From: Rhopalosiphum padi
Taxonomy: Eukaryota > Arthropoda > Insecta > Hemiptera > Aphididae
Direction of reading: 5' to 3'
DNA length: 64,000 nt
Assembly: GCF_020882245.1 (NCBI RefSeq)
Contig: NC_083598.1
Coordinates: 87,611,714-87,675,713 of the forward strand
How positions within the stretch are numbered: position 1 is the first letter of the stretch; each line of letters starts with the position of its first letter. The notes below the pieces were generated by a model. It had not been told where the DNA came from and made no database searches. It worked only from the letters and a program-made list of their open reading frames with translations. A program made the position numbers and the translations under genes. Shown here one piece after another: positions 1-14,311 of this stretch.

Positions 1-230
1 GTCCCACTGGTGTGCCGATACGCCGGGGCCACGCCCATTTCATTCATGATGCCCCACAACGTCGTCTCGGGCCGCCGCCGGTCCGGTTCACGGGGGCCGC
101 CGCAACCAGTTCGAAAACCATCGTCGCGGCACACGAACTGCTCCGCGCGACCTGTCCGCCGGTGAATGATAATAATAATATAAAAAATAATAATATCGAC
201 ATACACACACACAAGGAGACGACAAAATAA
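1..230 (+). promoter_or_regulatory. GC-rich, CpG-rich region upstream of the gene (putative promoter)
   Basis: The first ~165 bases are far richer in G+C and CpG than the DNA that follows, with CCGCCGCCGG and a GGGCGTGGCC-type GC box when read on the minus strand. The stretch ends in an ATAATAATA run and a short CA run. It lies about 300-540 bp before the first coding exon, so a promoter or upstream transcribed leader is the simplest reading. I see no clear TATA box or initiator. A frame starting near base 12 has no recognisable protein and is probably chance. The end of a neighbouring gene upstream cannot be excluded because the window begins here. Confidence 0.35.
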
Positions 231-544
231 TATCGTTTTTTTTTTTCTTTTCGTGCGTTTTTCCGCGTTATTGTGCAGTTTTATTTTCGTTTTCCGTATA
301 TCACACCGAAGTTTTAAATATTAAATTTATTATTTTTTTTTCACGTTTTTTTTTGTCGTCGTCGTTCTATCCGTTTTTGCTTTCGTCGCGTCCGCAGTTC
401 ACACACTTTTCTGTCGGTTCGTTCGTTTTCGAAAACGAGAAAGAAAATCGTTATCATTTTTCTTTCGACGTCTGCGATACACGAAGGTCGTATGTACACA
501 GCCTACATGCTAGACGCTTTGGATTCCGTCGTTTCGTCCGTAGC
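231..544 (+). other. T-rich leader, probable 5' UTR of the host gene
   Basis: This pyrimidine-rich stretch (long T runs, TTCGTTTTCG words) leads directly into the first coding exon. The reading frame is open from about 353 up to the start codon at 545, but it contains no in-frame ATG before 545; the codon at 353 is TTG. The transcription start cannot be fixed from the sequence. Two out-of-frame ATGs lie at 492 and 507. Confidence 0.45.
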
Positions 545-563
545 ATGGAATTGTCCTCGGTGA
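492..563 (+). promoter_or_regulatory. Upstream ORF overlapping the main start codon
   Basis: ATG at 492 opens a 23-codon frame that ends at TGA 561-563. It therefore runs across the main ATG at 545 in a different frame. A second ATG in the same uORF is at 507. Both have poor contexts (C or T at -3), whereas the main ATG has A at -3 and G at +4. Ribosomes would be expected to leak past the uORF to the main start, with some loss, as at other overlapping uORFs. The peptide itself shows nothing recognisable. It matters only if the transcript begins upstream of 492. Confidence 0.4.
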
Positions 564-652
564 ATTGTTCGCCCCGAGATCAAATCGTTCCCGACTCTTG
601 TAACGGCAATAATTGGGCGAACGAACAGTTGGACTTTAATTGGCAAATGCAG
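545..652 (+). CDS. First coding exon of an unidentified host gene (36 codons, N-terminus)
   Basis: The frame starts at ATG 545, in a good context (AGCATGG), and is the first ATG of its frame. It encodes 36 residues beginning MELSSVNCSPRDQ and ending LDFNWQMQ. The exon closes exactly after a codon at CAG|GTAAGT (donor at 653), a near-perfect eukaryotic splice donor, so the junction is phase 0. If unspliced, the frame would run only to a stop at about 697. The peptide is polar and Asn/Gln-rich with Trp24, Trp33, Cys8 and Cys19. It has no signal peptide, membrane segment or known domain and looks like the disordered N-terminus of a cytosolic or nuclear protein. Base use is clearly richer in G+C than the intron. 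I do not recognise the family. A large first intron is common in developmental regulators, but that is only suggestive. Confidence 0.72.
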
Positions 653-3600
653 GTAAGTCACGAGCGCACAGCGAATTATATTATTGCTGCACTATAACCT
701 ATTATTTCTATATACGTTATTACACAACTCGACTATTATAATATATACGCTACTGTCGGGTGATGTTTTACAAACAATTTCCCACTAGACGAATCGCGAT
801 TTTATTTAGATTTACGACGAGATATGCGGTGCATGTGTAGTAGATCGTTAAAACCAGCGTGTTTCCGTTTGATTTATCTATTTAGCTGCGGTATATCAAC
901 CGGTATAGCGCGCAAATAAATGACGTACCTATGGCCACATATATATAATATTATCAACTTGTGTTATATACTGCTTAAGACTATGGTTGATCATTAGTAT
1001 ATATATATAGGTATACGTATTCCGTACTTTTTCCTTAATTTATTAATTGTCGCTATAGAGTTTTTCTACTTTTTCCAATAGAACAAATCCTATGTAGGTA
1101 TAGTACTCTCGCGCGTACCGATACATGATGTTTTAAATTGTTTACATAATACTCGTACTTCGTGATGTCAATGTATTGATAGTAGTCGCTATACTGTTAT
1201 ACTATAGGTATATAATACTAGTTCTGGTAAAATTTCCATTTTGCGAAACACATTCTTTTGGTCACGTTTTCATGATGTACCTATGCACTATACAAATACT
1301 TACACCTGATATCTATAAATGGATAATTGGTTATGTTAACATCAAACTGGATTTTAATAAGTTTGTCAGATGTTGAGCATTTTCTAAGTATAAAAAAAAA
1401 AAAAAAATGTTCAACCAACAGTTTTTTTTATTATAGATAGGTTAGGTATCTTTTGAATTTTATTTAATCAGAAATAGGAGTAGATACATATTTTATAATA
1501 ACAATACAAATTGAAAATTAAAACTTTTTTTATACATGTACATATAAATTTTATGAAATATATAATATAATCCTATTTTGTATAGGTGTACTATTAAAAT
1601 TTTCTATTATTGATTAAATTAATTAATTGGATAACAGTAATCATCGTTTAAAATTTAAATTAAAGTACCTATATATTATATAATATTAATATCTATTAAT
1701 ATTTAATTTATTTTAATAATATAATAATTCCAACTTTAAAATCTTCATGTAACCGCCTATCTGTTTTTGGTATTTGTTCTTTATTGTATAGTTAATATAA
1801 TGTATAATATTATCGTACCTGTTATTAAAGCTGGCGAAGTTTAAAGTATAGATATTTATTGAAGTACGTGACGATATTCTGAGTCGTTTCATTCAAATAA
1901 AATAACTTAAATTGATTACAAATATTCAAATCACATAATATAAACAAAATATTTGAACCTTACATTACTTTAATTTATATATAAAAAAAATAATAGCTGT
2001 TATTTATTATATAGTGTATATAAGTTTCTGTCTTATTATGTATTCATATAGCAAAACATTGCATTTTATGCGTTTATATTGGCATGTTTTTCTTTTGAAT
2101 ATTTTGCTTTTGTAGCCATACATATAAATTATAACGAATTTATTTTAAAATTATACAATGATAAAAAGAAATAAAATAATTCTACCAACACTTTTCGAAA
2201 TTGTATCCAATATTTTGAAAGTAATGAAAAATATTGTACTAAACTAGTTTATAATTCACAACTCACACGATTATTTTTTGTGTAGGCATTGCTTTTTATA
2301 ACTTACATTTTAATATTTTATACAATCGTCTTAAAAATATCTGTTTCGCCTAAGGCTTAACTGTTTATATAACATTAGAACATATCATATAGAGTGTATC
2401 TATTCTAAAGTCTAAATTTTTTTTATTAATATTAGTAGTTATAAAGTTATTTACAATTTTCTATTTTTTATTTTTCAATTTTAAGTATAAAATATGATAA
2501 CTATATTACTGAAATTAAAAAAAGATAACCATTCAATAAATCACTTTTATTTTTAGTTGCAATTATTATTATATATATATTTAAATGCACATTGAAAATT
2601 TGAAAGTTGTAACTTTGGATTAATACTATACATATAGATAATATAAGCAAAACATATTACTAAATTACCTATATATCTAAACAATATATATTTCTGAAAT
2701 AACCTATACACTTTTAACGCCTTATTTCGTTTTGTTAATCAATACTATATAAAATATCATAATATTTATTATACATAATTATAGCCGAGATACTTTTTAA
2801 AATTTAAATTATAAGAATAGAATAGGTAGGTTATTCCCTACAAGTTGAATAATAGTTATTATTTTATGATATTCGTATACCTAGCCTTTTAACAAAATAC
2901 GCATTATTTTCTAACTATCACTTTATTATAGTACCTATTCCATATTTGTAATTATTATATTAAAAAAACAACAATTTGCGTGGGGTTAAATCGTACATAA
3001 CAAATTAATTCAAAAATCTGTATACTCACTCATTAGTTTGAAAATGAAATGTATAAAAAAAAAAGCGTGAAAAAAACTATAAATAAAATATGTTATACTT
3101 GCCGGGTCATTATCATAAAGTATAGTAGGTTGTATATAGCCAGATGTGTATAGTATCAAAAAAAAAAAAAAAAATCCTAGTACCAAAAAGTAGGTACTTA
3201 TTATATGGAGTTACCTACACCTATAATATGGAGTTGTAAATCATGCGGGTCTTAAATAATATCGCACGGAGTGCCTGTAAAACATAGTTAGGTATCTAAA
3301 TATTATACTACTATATAATAACAATAATAATATGCAGTATTTATGTTTATAGTGATGGTGTGTGTGCTATACCTATATATTATAATAAGGTACGATACGT
3401 ACGGACTTGTATCGATTACGGGTACGCGTATAAACGTATAGACAAAATTTAGTCACCACTGGTCGGACAATAAAATAATAGTAATTAAAATACAAAACTC
3501 GTAACAATAATAATAAAAAAAAAAAAATAAATATATATTATATACGTGTCGGTACTCGGCGGTGTATATTATCGGTGGTAATCGATCGGATCAGGTTTTA

Positions 3601-6600
3601 TCGTCTGCACAGCAGAGTGTATATTATATTATTATTATATGTATATATATATATACAGGAACCGACCTGCCGCCGCCGCCGCCGCCGATGTTGCTATACA
3701 TCATATATACGTGTGTGTAATAGTATTATATACAAGATTTTGTACACAGTCCGGGAGGCGTAAAAACACGCTCGTGTTAGCAATATATAGGCTATATATA
3801 TATATATATATAATACACGTATACTACGGTATGTATACATAATAATGTATAGTATGACCGTTAATAGACACGACGAGAAAATCTAACCCACCTTTCCGCG
3901 GCAATTTATTGTTTTCAATAAGCAAATTACTGTAATTATATATACCTAAATAACTATACGTACCTATATAATATTATCCGTACGCGCATACCCATAATAC
4001 GTATACGTATACCTACTCGCGGGCTTCCGGGCGCTTCCCGTCGCGCGTCTACGCGGTGCGATGAGCGGCGTATAATATAATATACGTACAAACGACAGCG
4101 GCGCAGAGCCGTACGAAATGCGCACGGTGCACGTCGTGTAATAACATCACGAGACGTATATAAAACGTTACGCGTATCTGTGCGGGGCGATCGCCGTGTA
4201 CAGAAAATACGAGCGATTATAATTTTTTTTCGTCTTAGATGATATACTCCTACTTGTAAGAACGACGATTTGTTTGCTCCGAATTCGGAAATATGGCGGT
4301 TTTTATACACGCACTGGCCGCGGTATATACCGGTGGTGTACACAAACAGATATCGTTATTTTTTTTTCTGCCTCCGACGACCGACGATCGTATCGACACC
4401 GCGCACAGACTCCGATCTCACGCAGGCATTTCAATAATATCGTGTGTATAAATGGGCACCCATTTCAAGCATAGTATACACTCGCTACCACACTTCTCGG
4501 CGACGGAAAACGTATCGTTTCCGATAATCGGTTTAATGCGCGGCCGTCCGTTTTAATGCATATAAATTATAATATCATATATAGTATTATCATCATACCC
4601 GCGTGCACGCACTAATGACTAACACTATATACATTATATATATATATATAGGTACGTACAACTCTTACAATTTATTACGTACATCACGTCGATGCGATAC
4701 AAATATATACGATATAGGTATAAAATATATACATATTCCAGAGTCCGGATCCGTTCTCGACGGGTATTATATAGGTACCTATATATAATATACCTACTGC
4801 ATATCATGTGCAAGAATTAATCGGTGGAAAACGTTTGGAGTTGTAATTATTTCATTAGTTCCATAAGGTTTTAGTTTGTTTTTTTTTTATCGAGTTCAAA
4901 TCACGATGTGTGATGTTCACTTATTATCTCGCGGGGAATATATTATTATATTCGTGTTGCATAATATTATATATATTATCACAGAGACGCCGTAGAAGAA
5001 TATAATATATTTTAAGACTGCTGCGCGTAACCGGCGAAAACCATACAAATGCTGCAATATCGAACTGTCAATATCTCGATATCGATTAAATACGTGTATA
5101 TATATACAAAGATTGCTAAATCTCGTGACAGTTTTTTCTTCTCGTTTTTAGTCCTTGACCGAGTGCTATGGGTAAAAATATCTATTGATTAATTAAAAAA
5201 CACGATATAATATGTATATTATATAGTGTCTATATTTATACACAGATATAATGTCGATATGATATTATGTCGTGCATTAAAATATTTACCGCTGGAATAT
5301 CATATTATATGTGTTATGGCCATTTATGTATAATAGTAGTGGACGTTCGAAAATTTATAACCGGACCTACGCACTAATATTCACCCACGCAGATTTCTTT
5401 GGTAAAAATCTATCCAGTAAAAAAAAAAATTAGACATCTATCATACATCTGAAATTGCTTAAAATAATATATTGACTATAATGACTATATTGATATATAT
5501 ATAGGTACCTATATATATATTTACGTTTATGTATGGTAGTACAACAGTAGTTATAGTATATATATAGGTACACTCGTCGAACATACGGGAAAAGTGAAAT
5601 AGTAATAACAACTGTCACTAAACATAATTTTAATCAATGGATTATTTAATTTTCATCGGTATTATATTATGTGCCTATTATTGTGTTTGAAAGCGTTTAA
5701 TTGGGAAATTCTAATATATTCACGCGTACCCGAGTATTATAATATACCTACTCGAGTACTATACGACGACGATGCGTGCAATCACATATTTTTAGATTTA
5801 TATGTTTGTAGTTACAAGAAAGGTAATATACAATGGATCATTTAACAGATCGTAACAACTGCAAATGACCACATCCGTGCTAATTTCTCTAAAACACAAT
5901 AAATATACATACACATAATATCATGCCGTAGGTATTACCTTTATATATGCTTATATTATATAAATTGATTATTCTCATCCATAATAATTTAATTCTTTTT
6001 TTTTTTTAAGTCCTTCTTCCTTTATTCTTCTTTTAAGTGTACAATATATCAATTTATTTTATCTGTACGCAGGGGATTTCATAGATTCCTAGAAGTCTTA
6101 TATTTATTTTATTACTGTTAACAATAACTGTTCATTCCCACCGTGAAGTTTTCTCTTTGATGTTTTTGACACGTTTCTTTGGATGTTTAAATTAAAACGT
6201 ACAGGTATTTATGCTAATCTCTGATCACTAAATTATATTTCATATTTTCACAATCTCACGTATACCTATATAATAATTGTATTTCCTTAACACACGAGAG
6301 TATTAAGTTTTTAAAACACACGACGGTTTTATCATATAATATTAATTAAATGTTTTATTTATTTCTTGCGTTGACAACATTTGTATACCTACGTATTTAA
6401 AATTATATTTGTAGGATTTAACAGTATTTATTTTCTTACTTATACTAGTATTGAATTAAATGTATTTATATGAGATAAATCGAGAGCAGAGAAGAGATAA
6501 CAATAGTAAACTTCAATTTAATTCTTTTAAAGTCTTAGTTAAGGAAATACAATTAAATGTACACCTACAGTGAGGTAGATACTGTTAAGTAGTGTTAACA

Positions 6601-8000
6601 TTACTTAAAAATAAATTATACACAATACTTATTTGTATATTATTGTCTTCGTTGAAATTGTTTTAATTTTTAAAGATGCTCATACGTATGTTATATTAAT
6701 TGATTGTAATGAGTATTTTTTAGATTAAAAGAGATAAAAGGTCGAAACCTGTACAAATGTACAATATATATAATGATCGACACCTATAATTAAACAAATA
6801 GTCCACTTGAGATAATAAATATGATTGTAATAGCAACTTTGTAATATTCTTATTTGTCTTAGCTCAAATTCTCTGTGTGATTTATGATTCGGAGATAGAA
6901 AGAGTATAAGAAGTTGCAAGTTAAATTATATGATTAATACGACATCGCGTTGCGTACGTAATGTATAAAACGAACGAGAAACAAGTGATCAGAATGTATT
7001 ACCACTTAACAAATCGTAATAAATGTGCGTCGTTAGCGTTGCATATACATTTTAATTGACCATCAGGAATACGAATTCAATTATGCGATGCGGAACTGCA
7101 CGAGCTCCCGTATATTGATATTGTTGTTTAATAATGTACGAGAAGTAGGAGGATTATTTCACTGCTAATCCAATCTTAATATTCCGCTCAACAACTCGTA
7201 GAAACAATGAAAAGTCTGCTTCATTAAATTCTTTTACTTTGCAAAGTAAAAAAAAAAAAAAAAAAAACCGAAAATAATAAATACTCATATTACATTTTAT
7301 AGTCTTACAAATCTATAGCTCTGTCAAAATCGCAAAGCTATTGTTTAAAATAAAGAAAACTGTATACAAACGAACAGATAGGTATCCGTTTTTATTATTC
7401 AACTCGAGTGTCATAATGGGAGATATTTAATGTCGTATCTACTCTTTATTACATACTTATATGCAATTATTAAAGCTTATAATAAAGATATTTTACATCA
7501 GGATAACAATATTGGTGTTATTACTTATTACTTATCAATGTACCCAACGACGAGTGGGTATTATTTAAATATCTCGAACACAATTATAATAGTTACAATT
7601 TCTTAATCGATATTCAACCACAATACTTTTAACAAATTCGTCCACTTAAAAACAGCTCGTGAACAGAGTTCAATACAACATCAACTGCAGTCGAGTAGTG
7701 GAATAGATGTAACTAATTGCAGTGTTAATGTATATAATATATGTACGCCAAACTATGTGTGTGTGTAAAAGTGTAATGTGTATATATGGTAAAGTATATA
7801 TGTAGGTTTGTATGAGTATACACACTGTACGGTGTACCTACACCCTTGTACATTACACACTGAATGACCGACCATATTCGTCTTATACTAATAGTATAAC
7901 GTATAGGTATAAAATATATGGTATAAATGTTATGACGAATGTGTATTATTAATACGAATTGTGGCATTATCATTGTTATTACAGTTGTAGCTGTTAAATC
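653..8000. other. AT-rich intronic DNA, no gene seen
   Basis: The stretch is dominated by ATTATAATA-type words, poly-A/T runs (for example 20 A at 7248-7267) and TAGGTA words. A somewhat GC-richer patch at about 3980-4520 includes frames on both strands that look like chance. A CCG run lies at 3670-3688. A 28-bp perfect palindrome centred on GGTACC sits at 5493-5520. Nothing else could be supported. Confidence 0.5.
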
Positions 8001-8010
8001 GCATATAATA

Positions 8011-8070
8011 CTACTACTACTACTAATAATAATAATATAATAATAATAGTAGTAGTAGTGGTAGTAGTAG
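8011..8070. repeat. CTA/TAG trinucleotide runs in inverted orientation
   Basis: A (CTA) run at 8011-8025 passes into (ATA) units and then into (TAG) units at 8047-8070. Because CTA and TAG are complementary, 8011-8022 can pair with 8047-8058, giving a 12-bp stem with a loop of about 24 bases. This is a compound microsatellite with hairpin potential. Confidence 0.7.
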
Positions 8071-8159
8071 GTATACCTACCTACGATTTAAACGTATGAT
8101 AATAAATAATAATATATAATATTATGGTACCTACGGTATACACACGTATATCTTATATT

Positions 8160-8720
8160 TCTGTATAGTATATTTTGGGCCAAATCGTGGCAATTCCTCC
8201 GCACTGATACGGAAAAACCAAAGCCATTGAAGGTCAGTCTTTTCGTGTATAGTATCTAAAATGTTTTGAGGAATTTCTAACTTTTAATGTGTAATTGAAA
8301 ATTTTTTTAAATTAAGTTAACCGTCTTTGAAACTGCGGAAAACGCGCAGGTTGGACTTGTAAATAATAATAGTTCGCTCAGGTTGACGGTTTCTTTATAT
8401 TTCTTACAAATACGAGGACAATATCGTTCGTAGCAATCACGGAAACCGGATGTTTTCAATCAATTGTTTGTTTCTATTACTTTTCTTTCGAATGCAATCC
8501 ACTTGAGTTAATTACCACTGGGACGGACGTCAAAGGTCACTTGAGCGTGCGCCCGTAATAGTCCATTTGATGTTGTTGGTACCTACGTACAGAATATTGT
8601 TATGAAACTCGCATCTGGAGAATATCGCGGTCTTTGCCGGCTGCAAGGACGACTGTCAATCATGCGTGGTCAGAAGGAATGACAAGCGAAAACACAGAGA
8701 TAGTCAATTATAATATTTTT
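8160..8720. other. Less AT-rich, complex intronic block (possible regulatory element)
   Basis: This ~560-bp block has more balanced composition and fewer simple repeats than its surroundings. It contains ACGTCAAAGGTCA at 8527-8539, which resembles a direct repeat of nuclear-receptor half-sites with one-base spacing (one mismatch). A single such motif is expected by chance in a window this size, so a regulatory role is only a hypothesis. No coding frame was found. Confidence 0.25.
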
Positions 8721-11700
8721 GTCGTCCGACCATCTCGTGTATGTGCTGGCTTATTCATATACACAATATACCAAATGATAATAACTTTAAACTTGTTATA
8801 CTGAGCACTAAGAACTATTTTCATGTAGATTGATTTTGGCTGTGAAAACGAGTACCTAATTAACAATAATTATATCATCTTCATTATTATATAGAATTAA
8901 ATAAAATAATATTTCATTGGATTTAAGTTTATGGTTTTGAGAACGATGAATAAATAGATAGATATATACGTATATATATATTGATATTTCAAAGAGTAAA
9001 ATATGTCAAATATTCAAATGTATATATTATTAAAATCGATATACCAATATTATAGAGGTGAATGAGGTAATGATTGTTACTTTGAGTGTTTTTTTTTTCG
9101 AATATCGAAATACTTACAATGTTATAGTATGTTAAACACTGATTTTTTTTTAAATTTAAATCCTCGCCATAATAGTAACATCTGCAACAGTCCAACATCG
9201 CCCAACTTGTTTAGTGTAAAATTACAACAGGTAGGTTATATGTTAGGTAAATAACAACTTACAAGCTCATAATTTGTAAATTTGAATATTTAAATTGAAT
9301 TATGACAAATGATAATATGGTACTCAAATTTTTCATGTGAAATTAATTCAGATAACATGCAGTAGCTACTGAAGTAATATAGCGTGTGTATATTTGCATA
9401 TGTCTAGCATTATTAGTTAAATTTAATAACGTTTTTATTCAACGAAGATATTGTAATATGAATATTAAATAAACAACACGTAGTGAGGTTGAAAATTGTG
9501 TGTTTCAAAAGATAAATATATAATATTGACCATTGACGTAACGTTTTCTGCATAATCTAACGTGACCCGATGTACCCGATGTATACCCGTGCAATATATA
9601 AAAATATGTTTTTGTAAAACAGAACAAGAGCAGAAAAAATTCTACGAAAAAATAAAATAGGTTAACCGTGTGTCTACATAATGCTGATTAATAGCGATGT
9701 ATAATAATATGTAATATGCCTACATATATATCGCGTTGTATATATATATATATATATATATACCTCCGTATGTCCTATACGCATTTAAATGGACACATAT
9801 AATAGCGATTTTATTGGCTGCGTTGCACAGCTGAATGGACCGACGACGACGACGATAACGATCTTCTTGCACACGCGCAGGCAGACCTGCAGAAGCCTCG
9901 GGCGACATTGACGCTTACATCCGGACGGCGTACATATAATATAGAGGTATACACACACATATACACGTGTTCGGGCAGATTTTCGAAATGATTTATACGA
10001 CGGTTTTCGCCAAAAACCCACTTGTTCACAAACAATGAGAATAACACAACGGCCAAGTGCGGTGGGCGTATATGTACAGTATATACAAAGTGACAGCTCA
10101 CGCGACTTAGAAAAAAAAAAAAAAAAAAAAACAACGCGTTATTGGAATATTTCAAGTCTTACGTGCTACACGCGCACATGTAGGTATATATATTATTATG
10201 AGACCAACGAGAATGAATTCAGATGTCGAACCGCCGCGGTGCAGATAAACGCGGTGAGGGTAAAAGTTTTCGCCGAAGCTTATAATAAGCCACATACCAA
10301 GTCAATATAATACACATAAATAAACGACATTTTGTCAAAACACACTTTTGGATGGCGGCGGAAGCGGTTGAACACCTAAAACGGTATAAATACGTATTCA
10401 CAGTATTATAACATTCACCGATGTGCACGCTTATAATTCATAATTTGAATCAAATATATATTACAGACGTATTTTTACGTATATATTATAATATAGCCAT
10501 TATAAACTGTACAATTTTCGTTGTACCTTCGCATCAATAACGTTTATTCTCCAATTTGTTTGACTTATCTCTAATGGGTTTATAAATATGTATATTATAA
10601 ATAATATTATATGTAATTAAAAATCAAAACTTCGTCCCGGTATTATTATAGTGTTACAATGAAACGCTCCGTTCAAATTGTTATTGCTACTAATTAACGC
10701 GGTTTTTTATTTATTTTTTTCATTTTTTTTTTTTTTTTATCACGACCCAGTGTCAAAAGATCAAGAGATTTCGGCAAATCGTCTACACAACGATAAACCG
10801 ACCGAGTGTACCTATACAACGGCTAATGTAACACTATGATATACACGCGTACGTCGAAGTCATGATGGGTTCCGGAGAAAAAAAAAGTCTATATCGTATA
10901 TTAGGTATAATGTATATATAGGTATCAGCTGATATTACTATTATATAGGTAGGTATCCCAGAGGTGTTGATTTATAATAATATATTATAATATGGTCGTG
11001 TATTATTATGTGTGCTTACTGCTGACCAAGTGCGCGTGCGCGCGTGCATGCGTGCCCGCTCGCACGCGTGTATAGTGTTGTGAGCACCCGTGTGGCTGTG
11101 TCTGTACACACACGAAACACGACGCAATAATTTGTAACAATTATTGTAGTTTGCGTTCCATACGCCGACCTCGACGCCGATTGATAACGATGAGTATCAA
11201 AGAGCTGATATAAACTTCTCGAGTATTTAACCGTGATAAACAATTTTCCTGAATATAGATCCAATACATTCGTGTCGGTTATGAAATCGAGAGCGTATTT
11301 CGCTAACGCGTCACACATGTGTACCTAACCACATATAATGGTGTTTCGAGATAGGATTTTTCGTTTTGTTTTTATTTTGAATTGATTTCCTACTGCGCTT
11401 ATATATATATATATATATATATGTAATAACGTATATAGCATAATACTTGATAAGCAATGACGTTAAATAGTAATGATGTAGGTATATAAAAAATAAAATC
11501 AACGAATTTGGTAGAAAAAAAAATACGAGTATAAATTAATTATTTATCTTAGAAATTGAACTTTGGGATTCTATAATTAAAATCATACAGTTTCGACGGG
11601 TTAGGCGAAATTGTTTTTGACCAATAATTTACGAATTGTTTAACTTCATATTCGTTAGGATTTAAAATATAACATTAAATATTCCTCGATGTTTAGAATT

Positions 11701-13104
11701 TACGTTTTTTGTTTATTATTAAAATTGTAAGATTTAATTTATAATTTTGGTATTAGAAATAGGTAGGTGCAAATTAAATTTGTAATAAGAATTTTTTCGA
11801 ACAATTTTAACGAATTAAAATTTAAAGAATGAATCTATTAATATCCATTGGTATCAATATTTATCTAAATACTAAAACATTTACAACAGAAAAATACTGA
11901 CTAATAATATGTATAACTACTAATCACGAATACGTTAATCAGAATTTTCATACTATACCTTCTCAGAATTCCATCTATTTTTTATTTCATTGAATAATAA
12001 CCGTATCTATAACGGAGAATTTTAATTAACCAAATAATATAGGTACCTATATACACAATTTCATTAATCAAAATAATATATTAAAAAGTTTTAGGTGAAA
12101 AAATAATGAATTACTGTAGATATTAATACAATTTAAAAAAATACGATTTCTTTCTTTTAATACAGCTTAAAGTACATTTTGATTACTCCATATTATTCAG
12201 GTATATTTGCTATAAAAAATAATATGTATATGTAACTTTGCTGGGTACCTATAGCTAACCAATGTTATTTTTATAACCGTCACGATTCTTACGTCAACCA
12301 TAAATCGATAAATTTATTTTGTTGTAGGTACATGTGTTAGTAAATAATTAACACAATTTTTATCAGCACGCATGCAATACTTAGAATATTAGAGTTTTTA
12401 CTTTTTAGGTATACGAATATTAAAACTATATATACCTATTTGATTTAGATTAGATAGTAAAACTGTACCTAACCAAATTAATTATAAATAATAAACAACG
12501 ATAATACTTACACTGAATAATTACATAATAAGGAAAAAATACTCAGAAACATAATTTTAAATAAATACCTGTATTATACAACAACAACGGAATCATAGAT
12601 ACAAAGTAAAAAAAAAAAAAATTGGAACAACGTATTACACTTCTTATGCATTAAACAACTAATATACTATAGTATTGCGCAACGAATAGAGTTTGCGTGC
12701 GCAGGACAACTATCAATAATTGATTGTCGTGTAGACATAATATTTCGTCGAAAAAGATTATAATAATTTTTCATGTCCTATGAATTTTAAAATTCTGCAA
12801 GACGAACGGTATACAACGCAAAAGCTAAACCGTATCATAAACGTATATATATAGGTATACAATTATACCGGCGAAGGAAAAAAAGGATCGATTTTTGCTT
12901 GCGAAATTCGGTCTGAGTTATTTACACATATTTCGGCTTTCGCACGCTTGTCGCTTGTTGTGGAAATTTAAGCTCCCGAGTCTTTCGTCGTACAGCGGAA
13001 AACTAATAACGACACGTGCCTTTACACGACAAGCGCGCGCGCACAATTATTTCCAATTCATCATCATTTATTTTATTCATTCTTCTTCCTCCTCTTCTTA
13101 TTCT

Positions 13105-13138
13105 CATCCTTTTTATTATTATTATTATTATTATTATA
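13105..13138. repeat. (TTA)n microsatellite
   Basis: A run of about eleven TTA/ATT units follows a CT-rich stretch. Confidence 0.85.
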
Positions 13139-13482
13139 CCGTACACGGTCGATTTACCCGTCGACGCAACTGCCGATGTGCAGTGTACATAATATACATA
13201 ATATACATGTAATACGCATTGTGTATATATATAAATATATTATATATGAATAATGACTGGTCGGCTTCTGACGGCGGTGACTCTGCCGATCGGCTTGCCG
13301 AATCACGAGAAACGATCGCCGGGCAGAGGCGAGGAATATCATCGTTGTATATTGACGTTTCTTTTAATATTTTGCTGCTCTCTCGACCACCACTGCAACC
13401 TCCGTCGTCGGCCTCCTCTTTTGGTTTTTATTTTTGTTAATTACAGTAATGAGTGCGGCTTCGGTTCCTGTACAATGAGTGT

Positions 13483-13503
13483 ACACACACACACACGCGC
13501 GCG
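13483..13503. repeat. (CA)n-(CG)n alternating purine-pyrimidine tract
   Basis: A CA run passes directly into a CGCGCG run, so the whole tract is strictly alternating purine and pyrimidine. A second CA run lies nearby at 13632-13651. Confidence 0.8.
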
Positions 13504-14311
13504 TTCGCTCGCGAGTGTATACGATTCTTCGGACGTTTCTGACCGTTACTAATGGACCGCCGTGGCACGGAATGCTTTTAGTAGGCAAACACACGCGCCG
13601 ACGCTGCCGCCGCAGGTTTTCTGTTTGCGTATACACACACACACACACACAACCACACCACACGCCACGCGAAGGTACACACGGGCAGCAGCTCGACCGT
13701 TCTCATTTGCATATATACCTACGGACGACGACGGATCGACGGTTTTCAAAAAAGAGCATCTCCGATGATTTTTCAAAAAAAAAAAAAAAAAGAAAAGAAA
13801 GAAAAGTAAACAACACGTAAATATCATACGAATTCACGCTTTCCCGGGTCAATACGCGCGAGTGACGACAAAACAAAACAGAAATCGGAGAGATTATTTT
13901 CGGTCGGACGCAGCAGCAATGTCCATACACAATATTATACACCTAACGGTATCTCTGCAACTACACATAGCAGTACGTCGCGTAAACCAGAGAGGTAAAA
14001 AAAAAAAAAAACCGCCACGGATTTGTCATACATTATTATATTATATATATACGCTATTTATTATTGTTATATTGAACATAATATACGCGTGTTTATCTTT
14101 ATGCGTTATTAAAAGAAAACTATCAAAGCAACCGGTTTGTAATCAAGTGGCGGTCACAAGTCGATCTACATAATATTTAAGGGGAAAAGGAACGGCGGTG
14201 AGGGTAGAAAACTATGGTCGACTTGATTGTAATTCATGGACGCGTGTATATATATATATATTATATACGTGCTTCTCGAATTCAGCAATTAGTTATAGGC
14301 TTACGGGCACC

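Noticed and set aside
353..544. N-terminal extension of the first coding exon
   Set aside because: The frame is open but the codon at 353 is TTG and there is no in-frame ATG before 545, which has a good initiation context.
3954..4343. 129-codon minus-strand frame
   Set aside because: Arg/Tyr/Ile-rich composition typical of translated repeats; no domain and no splice context.
4885..4910. GAGTTCAAATC resembling a tRNA B box
   Set aside because: No acceptor or anticodon stem and no A box at the right distance.
8527..8539. Nuclear-receptor DR1-like site as a called regulatory element
   Set aside because: A single imperfect motif is expected by chance in 64 kb. It is mentioned only within the surrounding block.
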